This document shows positions 32,462 through 43,376 of a DNA stretch of 64,000 nt, piece by piece. Under the pieces are notes generated by a model that had not been told where the DNA came from, ran no database searches, and worked only from the letters and a program-made list of their open reading frames with translations. The stretch's first letter is position 1. Each line of letters starts with the position of its first letter. Both the position numbers and the translations under genes were made by a program. Location of the stretch: the NCBI RefSeq assembly GCF_001761485.1, contig NC_090771.1, positions 806,001-870,000 of the forward strand. The letters run 5' to 3'. This DNA comes from Yarrowia lipolytica. Lineage: Eukaryota; Ascomycota; Dipodascomycetes; Dipodascales.

Positions 32462-33667
32462 GATCAGTTAGTTGACCTTGGTGTGCAAACAAGGGATTCT
32501 TAGTCATGTCTTAGGCAATGTCCAATTACCGGTACTCTGACAGTATCTGCTACGCCAATCAATCGGTAGGGTCCCTTGAGACATTCCACGTTTGCATTCC
32601 ACACACTGACTGTTCCAAAAATACATTGCAGAGAAAACTTTTCAATGTGAAAGATGTAGAATAAGTGTTAAGAATAGAATACAGAGGCATCTGGAGAATT
32701 ACACGAATCCCTAGTAGTCATGTGTCGGTACTCACTCGCTGTAGCTACTGTCGACGGAACTAATCGATTTTTGAGCCATGTAGAACACGACAAAGTTACC
32801 ATTCTTAGTGTTTCCGTCTTCGCCATCATTTTCAAGCTAAATAAAAGTACTACAATGTGTTTGCGTGGTTTTTTTCTGGGTTCTCTGGGAGCGCTGTACC
32901 GTGTGCTGTAGTCGAAAATAGAACACTTGATGACCTGAGAAGATGTTATAATTAGAAGGCGACTTGTTAATGGAGTATTTATAGCGTCAAAGAGTGTTAA
33001 ATTTGTTTTTGGACGTATGATGACGCCTCTGAGTACATCGACTTTCTCGAAACGCTGGTGTGACAGATACAGTTCTAACTCACAAGTTCAACAGAACGCC
33101 AGAGAATGAGAGAGTACCCAGGGTGCCCAGAAGAGTTGACTAAAATGAGAAATATGAGTTTCAGTGAGTGTTTTTGAAGTCTTTAGGGGAGTCAGAGCGA
33201 CGTGCTACGAGTCATGGCTATGGGTTGGGTTGGTTGAGAACAAGAATGGGTATTGCGGAAGTCAGAGGTGTGTTGGGGACATATGGAGTTGATTGAATGT
33301 TGTATTTTGGTGCTGGAAATGTTTTCAGTGACTCAGCATCTTCCTTTCGCCTCTCAAAGACTCCAGAGACCGACATATATACGGCGCCTAAATGACGGCT
33401 TGTTTCTGAGCAACTAAGAACTACTGGGAGATGCTGAGAGAGGTGGAAACTTCAGCTTCGGTTTCTGAAGCCCCAATTAAATATCCAACACCACTCACTG
33501 GTTGCTTTCAGCCTGTCTTCCCTCGTTTCATTTCTCCCTCCTCCACTTGACAATTTCAATCACGTCCGTCAACTATCTCTCCAAGTAACGCTATTTGTTA
33601 GTTAAGCCAAACAACCCAACCACAGACGTTTCTGTCTCTTGAAGAACGGCCTAAATCGTGCATATGT

Positions 33668-33694
33668 TGCGACCAGGGCGTAGCCCCGGTCGCA
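33668..33694. other. Near-perfect hairpin
   Basis: TGCGACC-A-GGGC, loop GTA, GCCC-C-GGTCGCA: 11 base pairs with one A/C mismatch and a three-base loop. It lies in spacer 470 bases before the MFS gene. It could be a folded RNA, a palindromic mobile motif or a cruciform. Confidence 0.6.
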
Positions 33695-34161
33695 GCCCTT
33701 CCACTTAACTCTTCCACCAAGTGTCTAATTGCCACCAGTGTGCCATTTGCACCCTACGACATTATCTGTTGGAACCTAAAACGATGCGGATAAAAAAGTG
33801 TGACCGAGACGAATACATGTCCTGTAGTTCCGCGTAGAATGTCCTAAACGAGCGAACCGAGGGATATATAGCACAGATACCTGCGCTACTCGGGCCTCTT
33901 TCATTGTCGAAATCTAGACTTTCACTAACCCCATACAGCTCGGAACCAGTTTGTTGATGCACGTTCCTGCACCCCATTGTTATCACCACTATCAGAATTA
34001 TGACAACACACCAAGAGAGTTGACAACAACATAACATAAACACAGACAGGTGCTGTGGACAAGAAACGGCACTAACTACATATACACACAAAACAACCCC
34101 GAGCGATCCATCTACCATAAGCCCGACTCGTCTCTTTGCATCTCACACATATCACATCTTA

Positions 34162-35724
34162 ATGAACGGCTCACCATTAGCGAATCCCCCCACGACGACA
34201 ACAGGTCGAACTACGAGTCCAGTGGTTCAGCCACAGACACGGACCCAAATAACGACACAGACACAATTGCCCAGCCAATCCACTCATCACTACCCCTCAT
34301 TGGGCTATTTCAAACGACCAGGGGTGACGATTCTTGTCACTTCGCTGTTCTTTTTCTACCTCGGCTACGGTGTGTTGCAGCTGACAGGACCTGATGCATT
34401 TCTCATTGCTGTGTGTCGACGCACCCTTAACGATGGCAGTCTCACGGAATACGCCTCTGCGTGCCAAACGGACGCAATCCACACCAAAGTTGCGACCATG
34501 GGAGGACGACTACGAACTGCAGGATCCTTGGTAGGGTTGCTGGTCAAAATTCACATCTACAAGCTCTCAGACCGCTACGGACGCAAGCCGGTCATCGTCA
34601 TGTCAATGGTGGCAGTTCTGTTCGCCTACTTGCTCCAATGGGGGTTCGTCACTTACGCTCTGTCGGTGCCTCTGTTCCTATGGATCATCCCCAACATTGT
34701 CTTCTGCACCCACTTTCTCATGGATTTCTTTCTCATCTACCTTGCTGACGCAGCCTCTGCCAGTAAAGGGAAGCGCAACCTGCAGGAGCTGGCTACCGAT
34801 GTCTCCTTCTTCTACGCCTTCATTCTGTTTCTGGGCGCACTGATTGGCCCCATGCTAGCCAACACCGTGGTTGCAACCAACGCCGCCGGATCGTCGTTTG
34901 CTGAAATGAGCAAGCTGGGACTAATGCTTGTCTTTGCTGGTGTGTGCTGTGTCGTTGTGATCCTTCCTGAATCAACGACGCTCGAATCACGGGACAGAGC
35001 TACTGTGAAGTGGGATGCGGAGTGGAGCGTCTTGAAATGGGACGAGCGACTCATCTACGTGTTCAATTTTGTGGCACCAATCTCGAAAGTGCTTCGTCTG
35101 GCTCCTTCTCCACAGGATAAACGGAAGAACTCCTTCCTGCTGGCCTACCTGGCTCTCTTTGGTCTGTATGGAACATCTCAGTACACTGGTTTTCTGTTCT
35201 ACAAACGCCAATGGAACTGGGGCATGCAGGAGATTACCATTCTCAACGTGGAAGTTACAATCATTCTAATTGTGTCCCAAATCTTCCTAGGACCTCTGTT
35301 TGTCAACACGGCGGAAAAATTGCTGAATAACACCACTTCTTCCACTCCTGTGGCTATCCTTGGATGCAAGCTTCAGGCAGTTCTGACTTTTGTGGTTGGC
35401 TTTTTTCAGCTGTTGTTTGCATCTCAGACCATCGGAACACTGGCTGCCATTCTCTCAGGTCTTTCGGGTACCTTCATCTCGTCCACCATTGCTCTTCAGA
35501 TGGGTCTTGGACCGCCCGAGAACATGTCTGTTATCATGGGAGGTATTGGTGTAGCGCGGAGTCTGGTGGCTGTTCCCAGTGAGATGATTTTGGCGGTACT
35601 GTTTGTGACCACTATCTCCGCACCCAGAATTTACCAGGCTGCCCTTATGGCTGTCGATGCTGTCAGTTTGGTTCTGCTTGGTGCTGCGTCCAGAGAAAAT
35701 ACCGGCAGTATTATGTTGCCATAG
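34162..35724 (+). CDS. Major facilitator superfamily transporter
   Basis: The protein has 520 residues. A Thr/Pro/Gln-rich cytosolic leader of about 50 residues precedes roughly twelve membrane segments (the first is VTILVTSLFFFYLGYGVL). MFS motif A is seen as KLSDRYGRKPVIVMSM after segment 2, with a PES motif (ILPESTTLESR) before the central cytosolic loop that starts KWDAEW. The arrangement resembles the TetA/HCP1-like fungal MFS group, whose substrates are mostly unknown. It is not a sugar porter, as the sugar-binding motifs are missing. The start is the first ATG of the frame. It converges on CDC45, with about 125 bases between stops. Confidence 0.88.
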   Translation: MNGSPLANPPTTTTGRTTSPVVQPQTRTQITTQTQLPSQSTHHYPSLGYFKRPGVTILVTSLFFFYLGYGVLQLTGPDAFLIAVCRRTLNDGSLTEYASACQTDAIHTKVATMGGRLRTAGSLVGLLVKIHIYKLSDRYGRKPVIVMSMVAVLFAYLLQWGFVTYALSVPLFLWIIPNIVFCTHFLMDFFLIYLADAASASKGKRNLQELATDVSFFYAFILFLGALIGPMLANTVVATNAAGSSFAEMSKLGLMLVFAGVCCVVVILPESTTLESRDRATVKWDAEWSVLKWDERLIYVFNFVAPISKVLRLAPSPQDKRKNSFLLAYLALFGLYGTSQYTGFLFYKRQWNWGMQEITILNVEVTIILIVSQIFLGPLFVNTAEKLLNNTTSSTPVAILGCKLQAVLTFVVGFFQLLFASQTIGTLAAILSGLSGTFISSTIALQMGLGPPENMSVIMGGIGVARSLVAVPSEMILAVLFVTTISAPRIYQAALMAVDAVSLVLLGAASRENTGSIMLP

Positions 35725-35848
35725 AGTAGAGGCAACAATGTATATAGTCATAGAGGGTCGCATCTATACAAGCAAGCGTTACTTTCTACTAAATAATGCT
35801 TCTATTAATGTATCCTATGTAAGTATTTGTTGTACATGACCGTTGTTT

Positions 35849-37837
35849 TTAGACCACAGTCAACCGCTCCAAAAACCGCGTCAAGTCGTTCTTATCCACC
35901 TCAATCACCGCCATTTCAAACATGTCCATCTTGTATCTCGTATGCACATCTTCTGCGGCCTTCGCAAACCGCTGAGTAAACTGGTTGAATACAAATCGGT
36001 CATCCTCCAGGTCCTCTTCCATGACAAAATGGTAATCTCGGGCCTGTCGAGGGTTCATGCCCAACACCATGTAGTTTCCAGTACTCTTGTCCAAAGAGGC
36101 CAGCACCAGTGGAGGAGAATACTTCTTTTTGTGGGCCTCGGCCTTTGTCTGGGCAATCCAGATACCCAGTCGACACAATGCCAGGGGGTTTCTGAACAGG
36201 GCCAGATCGGGTCCCTCCTTCACCACAGCCACCAAGTAGTCCGACACGGGCCGAATCTGGCCCTTTTCAATCAATGCAGTAGTAGTTCGAGCCACAGCTT
36301 GTTGTAGCAGCTTGGCCTTGCTGATTCCAAGCAACAGTGTATCCACATCTTCCAACGAGTCCCAGGCGCTCCAAAAGTTGGCTATCCAGAACTGGTCTCG
36401 TTGCGATTCGTCACGATAGTCTTGGTCGACTGTGAGCAGAATGCCCTCCTTAATATGATCCAATCCCGCGGGTGATTTGTCCATTCCTAGCTGCAAAATA
36501 ACACCAGCAGCATCCACACAATCTCCAGCTGTCAGAGAGCCCTTGTATCCAAACTTTCGCACCACTCCGGGTCGCAGAAGATCCTCCAGATCGGCCACCT
36601 TGGCCGCCTTTTCGATTCGTTTGTTGAGACCCTGCTTGACGCTCACCTTCAAATGGATCCAGCCCTCTCGAGCCTCTGTCAATGAAACACCCATGATGGC
36701 CAGCATCTTCTGAAAGTTCTGACGGCCCTTTTCCGTCCACAGTTTCATCTTGGCCCAAATGTAATCCGTGTGGAACATGGAGTCGTAAATGTTCCAATGT
36801 CGAAGCACAAACAGCGAGTAGTCGGTTTCGAGTTTGAGAGACGTGACCAGCTCCTTTTCTGACACGGGGGCCTCAGAGTTTGCATTCTGGGCCATCTGGG
36901 CGGCTGCTTCTTCGTTGCCGACTCGATTTACTTCATCTGCAAGCATGGGAAACGAGTCCTGGAATACTTGCGGGTATTGACTGTCCAGAGAAGATGTTCC
37001 CACGACAGCTAACCATAAGCGAGTGATTGACGTTTCACCAATAAGCGACATGAGAGTGTAGAGCATGCAAGAGGCTGGGGAGGACTGAGAGGTGCCTTGC
37101 TGGTAGTAGGCTCTGATCTTGTCTTCAAAGTCGTCTTTTTGTTTCTTCGCCGACAGAAGTTGGGAATGCAGTTTCTTGGCGTCAGGCAGGTCTTCAGAGT
37201 TGGACCGTTTCGAAGGAAGTAGAGTGTCCACTAGATCACCACCATCGGAGTCAGAATCATTGTCGTCGACAGTATTGGTGTGGTGACCATTTCTCTTATG
37301 AATTTGCTGGTCGTCATCGTCGTCGTCATCGTCACCCTCATCTTCCAGATCACTCAGAGCGTCCAGCTCTTCGGCACTCATGTCGTTCAGCCAGTTGTAT
37401 GCCACCAACAATTCCCCTCGCTCTTCCAAATTGCCCCGTCCGTCGTCAAAGCACACAATCTTGGAATCCAAAATGTTATCCAAGTGCCAGGGCCGGTTTC
37501 CGTCCACAATGTAAATCTTTTTGAGCTCCATCTCCTCGTCGTCCCCCCTCAACAGTTCCCCCACATCCTGAGTGGCACCGAACCCAATGAAGAAAACGTT
37601 GAGAATCTCGGGGTCCAGAGCCCGGTACTTGCGAATCATCTCCTCGTAGCCCGTCACCGGCACCGTCTTGTGGGGGATCAACTGGGCTCGCAGCAGATCA
37701 GAAAACATTCGAGCTCCACACAGAGCGTCCACATTGAGACACGACACAAACACCACCAGCTTGCACGTCATGTGAGCAATACTGGTCTTGCACAGCGCCC
37801 GATACGTCTCTTCAAACTGGTCTGGTTGGATGATCAT
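35849..37837 (-). CDS. CDC45: DNA replication initiation factor CDC45
   Basis: The protein has 662 residues. The N-terminus IAHMTCKLVVFVSCLNVDAL and the RaQLIPHKTVPVTGYEEM block belong to the DHH/RecJ-like fold of Cdc45, although the catalytic metal ligands of RecJ are lost in this family. A long acidic insertion (about residues 168-185, almost all Asp) precedes the LLSAKKQKDDFEDKIRAYYQQGTS region and the conserved SLIGETSITRLWLAVVG motif. Cdc45 binds Mcm2-7 and GINS to form the CMG helicase that unwinds DNA at the fork. Two ACGCGT (MCB) boxes at 37887 and 37905 lie 50 and 68 bases upstream of the ATG, so G1/S-phase expression by an MBF-type factor is likely. Confidence 0.97.
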   Translation of the reverse strand: MIIQPDQFEETYRALCKTSIAHMTCKLVVFVSCLNVDALCGARMFSDLLRAQLIPHKTVPVTGYEEMIRKYRALDPEILNVFFIGFGATQDVGELLRGDDEEMELKKIYIVDGNRPWHLDNILDSKIVCFDDGRGNLEERGELLVAYNWLNDMSAEELDALSDLEDEGDDDDDDDDQQIHKRNGHHTNTVDDNDSDSDGGDLVDTLLPSKRSNSEDLPDAKKLHSQLLSAKKQKDDFEDKIRAYYQQGTSQSSPASCMLYTLMSLIGETSITRLWLAVVGTSSLDSQYPQVFQDSFPMLADEVNRVGNEEAAAQMAQNANSEAPVSEKELVTSLKLETDYSLFVLRHWNIYDSMFHTDYIWAKMKLWTEKGRQNFQKMLAIMGVSLTEAREGWIHLKVSVKQGLNKRIEKAAKVADLEDLLRPGVVRKFGYKGSLTAGDCVDAAGVILQLGMDKSPAGLDHIKEGILLTVDQDYRDESQRDQFWIANFWSAWDSLEDVDTLLLGISKAKLLQQAVARTTTALIEKGQIRPVSDYLVAVVKEGPDLALFRNPLALCRLGIWIAQTKAEAHKKKYSPPLVLASLDKSTGNYMVLGMNPRQARDYHFVMEEDLEDDRFVFNQFTQRFAKAAEDVHTRYKMDMFEMAVIEVDKNDLTRFLERLTVV

Positions 37838-37886
37838 GGTGTGTCGTTGTCAGTCGTCACTCACTTTGATTCGGTGTGGTGGAAAG

Positions 37887-37910
37887 ACGCGTCAAGGTAA
37901 AGTTACGCGT
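37887..37910 (-). promoter_or_regulatory. Two MCB (ACGCGT) boxes of CDC45
   Basis: ACGCGT is present at 37887-37892 and 37905-37910. In budding and fission yeasts paired ACGCGT boxes close to the start drive S-phase genes through MBF. Position and target gene fit. Confidence 0.6.
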
Positions 37911-38485
37911 GTGCAGACCGGTAATTAGAGGTTAGGGTACTGCAAAGAAAGTGCAGTCGGTGTGGTCACGTGAGGGTGTATATCTATGTGTGTGTATGTG
38001 TGTGTGTCCTGGTCACGTGATCGAAAAGGCGAGGGCGGAAACTGGCCCATAACGTGTCTCACAATCACTACAAGTAGATCAGGGGTGGAAACAAGTATGG
38101 ATTTTAGTAGAGTTGGTGAAAAAAAATTGGTTTGTATGTAGGTATGTTTGTAGAGGTGTTTGTAGAGGGGTTGTAAGAAATATAAAAAGTGGATGTTGTA
38201 GAGAACGTGTTGGGGATTATTTCAATGATTTCTCCTTTGTAATTTGAGGTTCCTAAGTATCCACTATAGGCGTATGTATACTTTTACCTGTTACCGTACA
38301 TTCTCTGGTTTGATGATAAGGTTTGTTAAATAAATGCCTTTAGTATTTGTTAAATCAATGGGATAAACTGTTGACACTAAACTAAGTCCCAACTAAATAT
38401 TGTGGAGTACAATACAACACATTATTCAACAATTCAGACCAGTGCTCGTGTCGCTGACACCTGGTTACATTATTAATTACTGCTA
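37911..38485. other. Spacer between CDC45 and the sugar porter
   Basis: Two CACGTG boxes (37967-37972 and 38014-38019, each within TCACGTGA) flank a TG-rich run. The rest is AT-rich 3' sequence of the sugar porter gene. No gene is seen. Confidence 0.5.
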
Positions 38486-40123
38486 TTACAATTGAGGGGG
38501 AGGGGCGTCGACGTTAGCACTGGCTATCTTGGGCTCCTCTTCATTGGATTCGACGGCCTCGACCATCTCCTCCGAGTGTTTCTCGTCTTCGGGAAGGGCG
38601 CCAGGAACGTGGTCAGGCACCCAGTTTGCGGTTCTCCAGGCAGGAACTCGGGCGGCCCACATCATATCAATCTCTTCGAGGGTCTTGCCCTTGGTTTCGG
38701 GGAAGAGGACAAAGACGTGGATGGTCATGACGATACAGAAGACTCCAAAGATGATGTAGGTCTTCCAGTTGATGTTCTTGAAGGCCGAGGGCACGAATAG
38801 AGCGAGAGCAAAGTTGAAGATCCAGTTGGCAGAGGCGGTTACACCGGCAGCCACAGCTCGCTGCTTCAGAGGGAACAGCTCGGAGCAGTACAGCCAGATA
38901 CCGGGGCCCCAGGTAGGCGCAAAGGTGGCCACAAACAGGTACGAGCACGCAATGACTCCCTTTTGGGCAGGCTTGTGAGTGGGCTCAATGACAATGGTTG
39001 TGAATGCGTCTCCGTCGAGTCCACCGGGGATCTGAGTTCCGTACACTGCAAGGATACCAGCGACGGCAAACAGCCAGATCATCATGACGATTGATCCGAA
39101 CAGCAGCAGGGGTCGTCGTCCCACTCGGTCAATGAACAGAAGAGCGGGGATGGTCATGATCATGTTGATGACGTACTGGATAGACGAGGCCACCAGGTTG
39201 GCGTTTCCAGTGTATCCAGCCATGGTGAAAATCAGCACAATGTAATACATCATGACGTTCATGCCGGTGAGCTGCTGCCAGATCTGGGCCCAGATACCCA
39301 CCATTGTTCGGTTGATGGAGTCCTTTTGGAACAGGTGCCAGAATCGCAGGTTTTTGGTCTCATGCTCGATTCGGACTGCTTCTCGGATCTCTTCAATCTC
39401 TAACAAAATGTCTTCTTCGGTGCCGTAGCCTCCCTGGTGGATGGCTCGAAGCACTCGCACGGACTCGTCCCAGTTGTCCTGCTTGGCTAGCCATCGCGGA
39501 GACTCTTCCAGGAACAAACAACCGAGAGACATGAGCAGACCGGGGATGATCTGCAGACCCCAGGCGACTCTGAATCCGGCGACTCCGTGGATGTTACTGA
39601 GACCGAAGGAAATGTAGAACATGATGAGGATACCCCAGGTAACGGCCCATTGGAAGAGACCGACAAGCCGACCTCGAATCTTCTTGGGAGACAGCTCGGA
39701 GATGTAGACGGGGATAACCGAGGAGCCCAGACCGATACCAAGGCCGGAAATGAGTCGACCGGCGATCAATTGGCCCTTGTTTTGGGCTGAGGACTGGATG
39801 GCAGCTCCAACCACCCACCAAAAGGAAGCAAAGTGGATGGCGAAACGTCGACCAAGTCGGTCGGAAATCCAGCCGGCCACCAGAGACGACAGGAAGGATC
39901 CACCGGCCATTGAGGCAGTGATACCGCCCTGCTGGATGGAGGTGGGGTACCCAAAGTACTCCTTGTAGGGTTTGGTGTCGACAAAGGCAGAAACAGACGA
40001 GATATCAAAGCCGAAAAGCAGACCACCCATGGTGGCCACGGCCGCAGTTAAGTAAGGATTGTGGAGTTTGGGGAACCGGTGCTGTAAGGCTCCCACCTGG
40101 TTAATTTGAGCGTTTCCAATCAT
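38486..40123 (-). CDS. Sugar porter (MFS, hexose/pentose transporter family)
   Basis: The protein has 545 residues and twelve membrane segments. All sugar-porter signatures are present: GFDISSVSAF in segment 1, GWISDRLGRRFAI after segment 2, PVYISELSPKKIRGRLVG, the EESPRWLAK motif before the central loop, QIWQQLTGMNVMMYYI in segment 7 (QQLTG sugar-selectivity motif), DRVGRRPLL and the closing PETKGKTLEEID. This is a plasma-membrane proton-coupled or facilitative transporter. The Asn/Met after QQLTG and the short acidic C-tail fit the fungal group that includes hexose, pentose and quinate transporters; the substrate cannot be read from the sequence. It is transcribed toward CDC45's promoter. 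Confidence 0.95.
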   Translation of the reverse strand: MIGNAQINQVGALQHRFPKLHNPYLTAAVATMGGLLFGFDISSVSAFVDTKPYKEYFGYPTSIQQGGITASMAGGSFLSSLVAGWISDRLGRRFAIHFASFWWVVGAAIQSSAQNKGQLIAGRLISGLGIGLGSSVIPVYISELSPKKIRGRLVGLFQWAVTWGILIMFYISFGLSNIHGVAGFRVAWGLQIIPGLLMSLGCLFLEESPRWLAKQDNWDESVRVLRAIHQGGYGTEEDILLEIEEIREAVRIEHETKNLRFWHLFQKDSINRTMVGIWAQIWQQLTGMNVMMYYIVLIFTMAGYTGNANLVASSIQYVINMIMTIPALLFIDRVGRRPLLLFGSIVMMIWLFAVAGILAVYGTQIPGGLDGDAFTTIVIEPTHKPAQKGVIACSYLFVATFAPTWGPGIWLYCSELFPLKQRAVAAGVTASANWIFNFALALFVPSAFKNINWKTYIIFGVFCIVMTIHVFVLFPETKGKTLEEIDMMWAARVPAWRTANWVPDHVPGALPEDEKHSEEMVEAVESNEEEPKIASANVDAPPPQL

Positions 40124-42777
40124 TTTTTGGGGGGTGGGGGTGGACCGTGAGTCCGTTGACTTGTTATTTATACTGTTTCATTTAGCGCGTGAGACAAGCT
40201 ATCTGCAGAGCGAAGGGGGTCTTTTAGACGGGTTATAGTCACTTGTAGGGTACTTATAGGGTACAGTACTTGTACTTGTAGTATGGGTCGAAACTACCAG
40301 GTGGTCTTGGGTGGGTGGTCCAGGACGGTCCAGGACGGTCCTGATGGTCATGGGAGGTATCCCATTTGCCGAATCGCCAGGTTGCACAATTGACACCGAA
40401 AGTTGCCAGATACACCTCTGTCTTCGGCCCCGACAAGCGGCTGAACACCTGATACATGTCACGGCACTACCGACTCTTTTGTCTTCCCCGCAGAGTTCTA
40501 GTCTACTACTTGTAGGAGGAGCCAAGATGCCAAGCATGTCAGAAAAATACGAGATTTCGGGGCGTTCGCAGGCTGTGGATATGGCATATCACATGAATGA
40601 ATGTCTGCTGCGATAGCAATTGGTCCCTGTTGGTGTTTCCGCGGGCTGGTATTCTCAATCACGGTGTTGACAAGGTCGCACGGCAACTACTTGTTTGGAT
40701 TTGGTTTGCATTAAACGTACCCGGTCTCCAAGTTTCACGCCATTGGGGGAGACTGTTGGTCGAAAACAAAAAGAAATGGCTAGATTCACCTCATCTGGGG
40801 GAACCAAATCATAGCTTTAAAATTTGAATCTGTTGGCAGTTTCCACGGGTACTACTGCCTCCCCCAAAATCGAAAACTAGCGTTAGGCTATGTGGGGCTA
40901 CGATACCTTGTTAGGAGCTTGAAATGGGCTAAAAAGGAGCGTGGAAAACATAAAAAAACGAGCTTTGAATGGGAAAAGAGTCAGGGGGGTGGCTGTTAAC
41001 AAAAGCGTGACATTTCCCGAGCCTTGGTCACGTGTAGAGTTGGATTTTCCACGCTATTTTTGGGTCCATGTTACCTACAGGTTCAACCCTTGGCCTTCTC
41101 AACACGGTCTCAGATGACCTATACGTATGTACGTGTATTGTACCGACGAGCTAGTGCGAGACTGAGGGGCTACATTCTTCTCCACTTTTTGGCCCGTTTG
41201 TTTTTCCGGGTTTGTCCAGACGTGATTTGGGCGCTTCACGGGGGAAGTGGGTCTGAATGTGCTCTGCGATTGTGGGTATGGGCCTGATAAGAATACAAAG
41301 ACGGTTCTCGAGCAGTTCACAAAGTAGTAAACTGCGTGCGTGCATCAGTAGCCGTGTCGCTTCCGGGGTATGGGGTCTAGACGGGGTCGACTATATGAAG
41401 CCGCTAGAAGTGCGTCATACGGCACTATTTTTCCGGGGTAGGAGAGTGAGACAGAGGATTGAGTGTGAGAAGTGAGATGGAGGTGGGATTGTGACCGAGT
41501 TTCAAGGTCTTTTTTGGTCGAGACGTTGCTGTTATTGGATTTATCAAAGTGCTAAAAGGTGCCGAATTTCCGGCTACAACGAACCAGGTGGAGTGGTTCT
41601 GGTCTGGTGCCCAAAAGACTGGTTCATTCGTGTGGTCTGATATATGGCTCCACGTTGAGTAAATCGTCGAGTAGCCGAACTGCTTCTGTCCTCAAAAGCC
41701 ATAGACGCGGCTCTATCCATTGACACAACCAAGTCTCACATCCAGGCATGTCTCAGGCCTAACTCAGTAGAAGCAGACTCAGTGACTTTTCTGAGACTTG
41801 CAAATAATATGGGGGAGGACGTTCTCTCTCCATATTCCACATTCTGGAGCCTAGTTCCCCGAGTCGGCCTGGAGACTAGCTGGAAAAACTACCGAGGAAC
41901 ACTAGTTGGTCTCCAGCGGGTTTAGCACCGCGGAAAGCAGTTTTTCCCAGCTGCCAAGTCTGAGACATGCCCTAGCTACTGTACTGTAGATCGATGGTTC
42001 CGACAAAAATGCCGTTTGAACGTTGAGCATGTGGAAATTTGGGACATCTCCGACTTGATTGCAACGAGGTGAAGCACTGGAATCTTACAAGTAGATCTAC
42101 AGTACCAGCACGCATTCAAAACAAGATACGGAACCAATAAAAACCCTTGGACTTGTACAAGTACAAGTAGGATAAACTCCCCAGCAGTATCCCCGCTTCT
42201 GTGCCTGCTATTGACCCCTCCATTTTGGTCACGTCACCTTTTACTGTCCGACATGACACCAACATCGTCTGGTTGGTTTGCACGATCTAAATGAGACATG
42301 TATGGAAACGACGACAGACCTGAAATTGTTGAAAAGAATTCAAAAGACTCTTACAGTACTTACACAAGTATACGACACCCCAGACTCATAGTTGGTGAAA
42401 TATTCAAGTCGACTTACCTTGTATAGCTATCAGAGCATCTCCCTGTATATGTCTCCCTATGTACAACGTTCTATCCCCGCCACCCCCTCAAACCACCAAT
42501 AATGGTCTGACAACCAAACAAAGTAGACCGGAATAATCACCTTTTCTAGAGCTTCAAAATGATTCCATGCTAGCGTCGGAAAATACTCCCAGAAACGTGG
42601 GCATGTGCCAATCGCGCACTCTACCAATATGTACAGAATGTATGTACTGTACTCATTGCTCGGTCCATCTCGGAATCTCCCAGCCGGTGATTTCTAAGCT
42701 TGCTCGGGTGCACCTCCCGGATCAACCGGTCCGGCTAGGTTTTGCAATGGGACCGATTCTGGTCATGTGACTACGGA

Positions 42778-42785
42778 TTACGTAA
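42778..42785 (+). promoter_or_regulatory. AP-1/Yap1-type site TTACGTAA
   Basis: This is a perfect 8-base Yap-type palindrome about 590 bases upstream of the OYE gene. Yeast OYE genes are oxidative-stress targets of Yap1. A role here is inferred. Confidence 0.35.
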
Positions 42786-43061
42786 GCCCTAGAGGTGGCC
42801 GCCGCAGTACAGTATGTACGGTAGCTACAAGAACACAACTTTTTGCCTGTCAACGTTCCACAACATTCCATCCTTCTGATGCACACGTGACCCACCCAGA
42901 GACCGACAGGCGTCACCGTCACCATCACGTCATCACGTGACTCTGACAAACCCAGGCAAACTCTACGGGAGTATGTCCGTCGCCTCACTTTGTTATGTCC
43001 GTTTTGGTGCATGATTTGTAAGGTTGGAGAGCAAGCAGTATCAGTTGATTTTTAGTGATAG

Positions 43062-43068
43062 TTACTAA
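43062..43068 (+). promoter_or_regulatory. Yap1-type site TTACTAA upstream of OYE
   Basis: This matches the core Yap1 recognition element and lies about 310 bases before the ATG of the old yellow enzyme gene. Confidence 0.4.
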
Positions 43069-43295
43069 AATAAGGTTTAAATTGTACTCTTCGAAATGCA
43101 CCATTGAGGTGAATACAATCATGTCTTTTTTTGTGTCAATAAGTCCGTTTTTCGAGGCGTCAGTAGCAAGTGCGATCCAACGGCTTCTGCAGCCGAAACT
43201 TTATTTATAGGAACGAATTTGTAAACCTGCTTTGAGGTGCATATTTAATGCATCTTTGACGCAAGCTTGGGCATCAGGCGTTATGAAGATGGTGA

Positions 43296-43302
43296 TATAT
43301 AA
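43296..43302 (+). promoter_or_regulatory. TATA box of the OYE gene
   Basis: TATATAA about 75 bases upstream of the ATG at 43377, in the expected window for an inducible yeast gene. Confidence 0.6.
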
Positions 43303-43376
43303 CTTGGTTGATTGTCGATGGAGAAGAGACAGACAATAGAGACAACTTCCTCAGACACTCAAAGACACACAGCCAT

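Larger units (their letters stand above)
27764..34161. other. Gene desert, 6.4 kb
   Basis: No intact gene was found. Items inside are the stable hairpins at 28926-28966 and 33668-33694, a protein-like but interrupted stretch near 30698-30900, a 58-codon frame at 31135-31311, a 15-bp minisatellite at 32402-32461, and an isolated exon-like start with GTGAGT on the minus strand near 32780. The right end is the promoter of the MFS gene. Confidence 0.5.
40124..43376. other. Intergenic stretch, 3.25 kb, two promoters
   Basis: The sugar porter and old yellow enzyme genes diverge from this spacer. No gene is supported within it. It carries many GTAC words, a CACGTG at 42934-42939, a TTACGTAA at 42778-42785 and a TTACTAA at 43062-43068, plus TATATAA at 43296-43302 just before the OYE start. 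Confidence 0.5.

Noticed and set aside
32019-32507. 162-codon minus-strand frame with Thr-Pro-Leu-Arg-Glu repeats
   Set aside because: The frame is long only because a 15-bp minisatellite keeps it open. The rest has no coding look, no homologous motif and no promoter.
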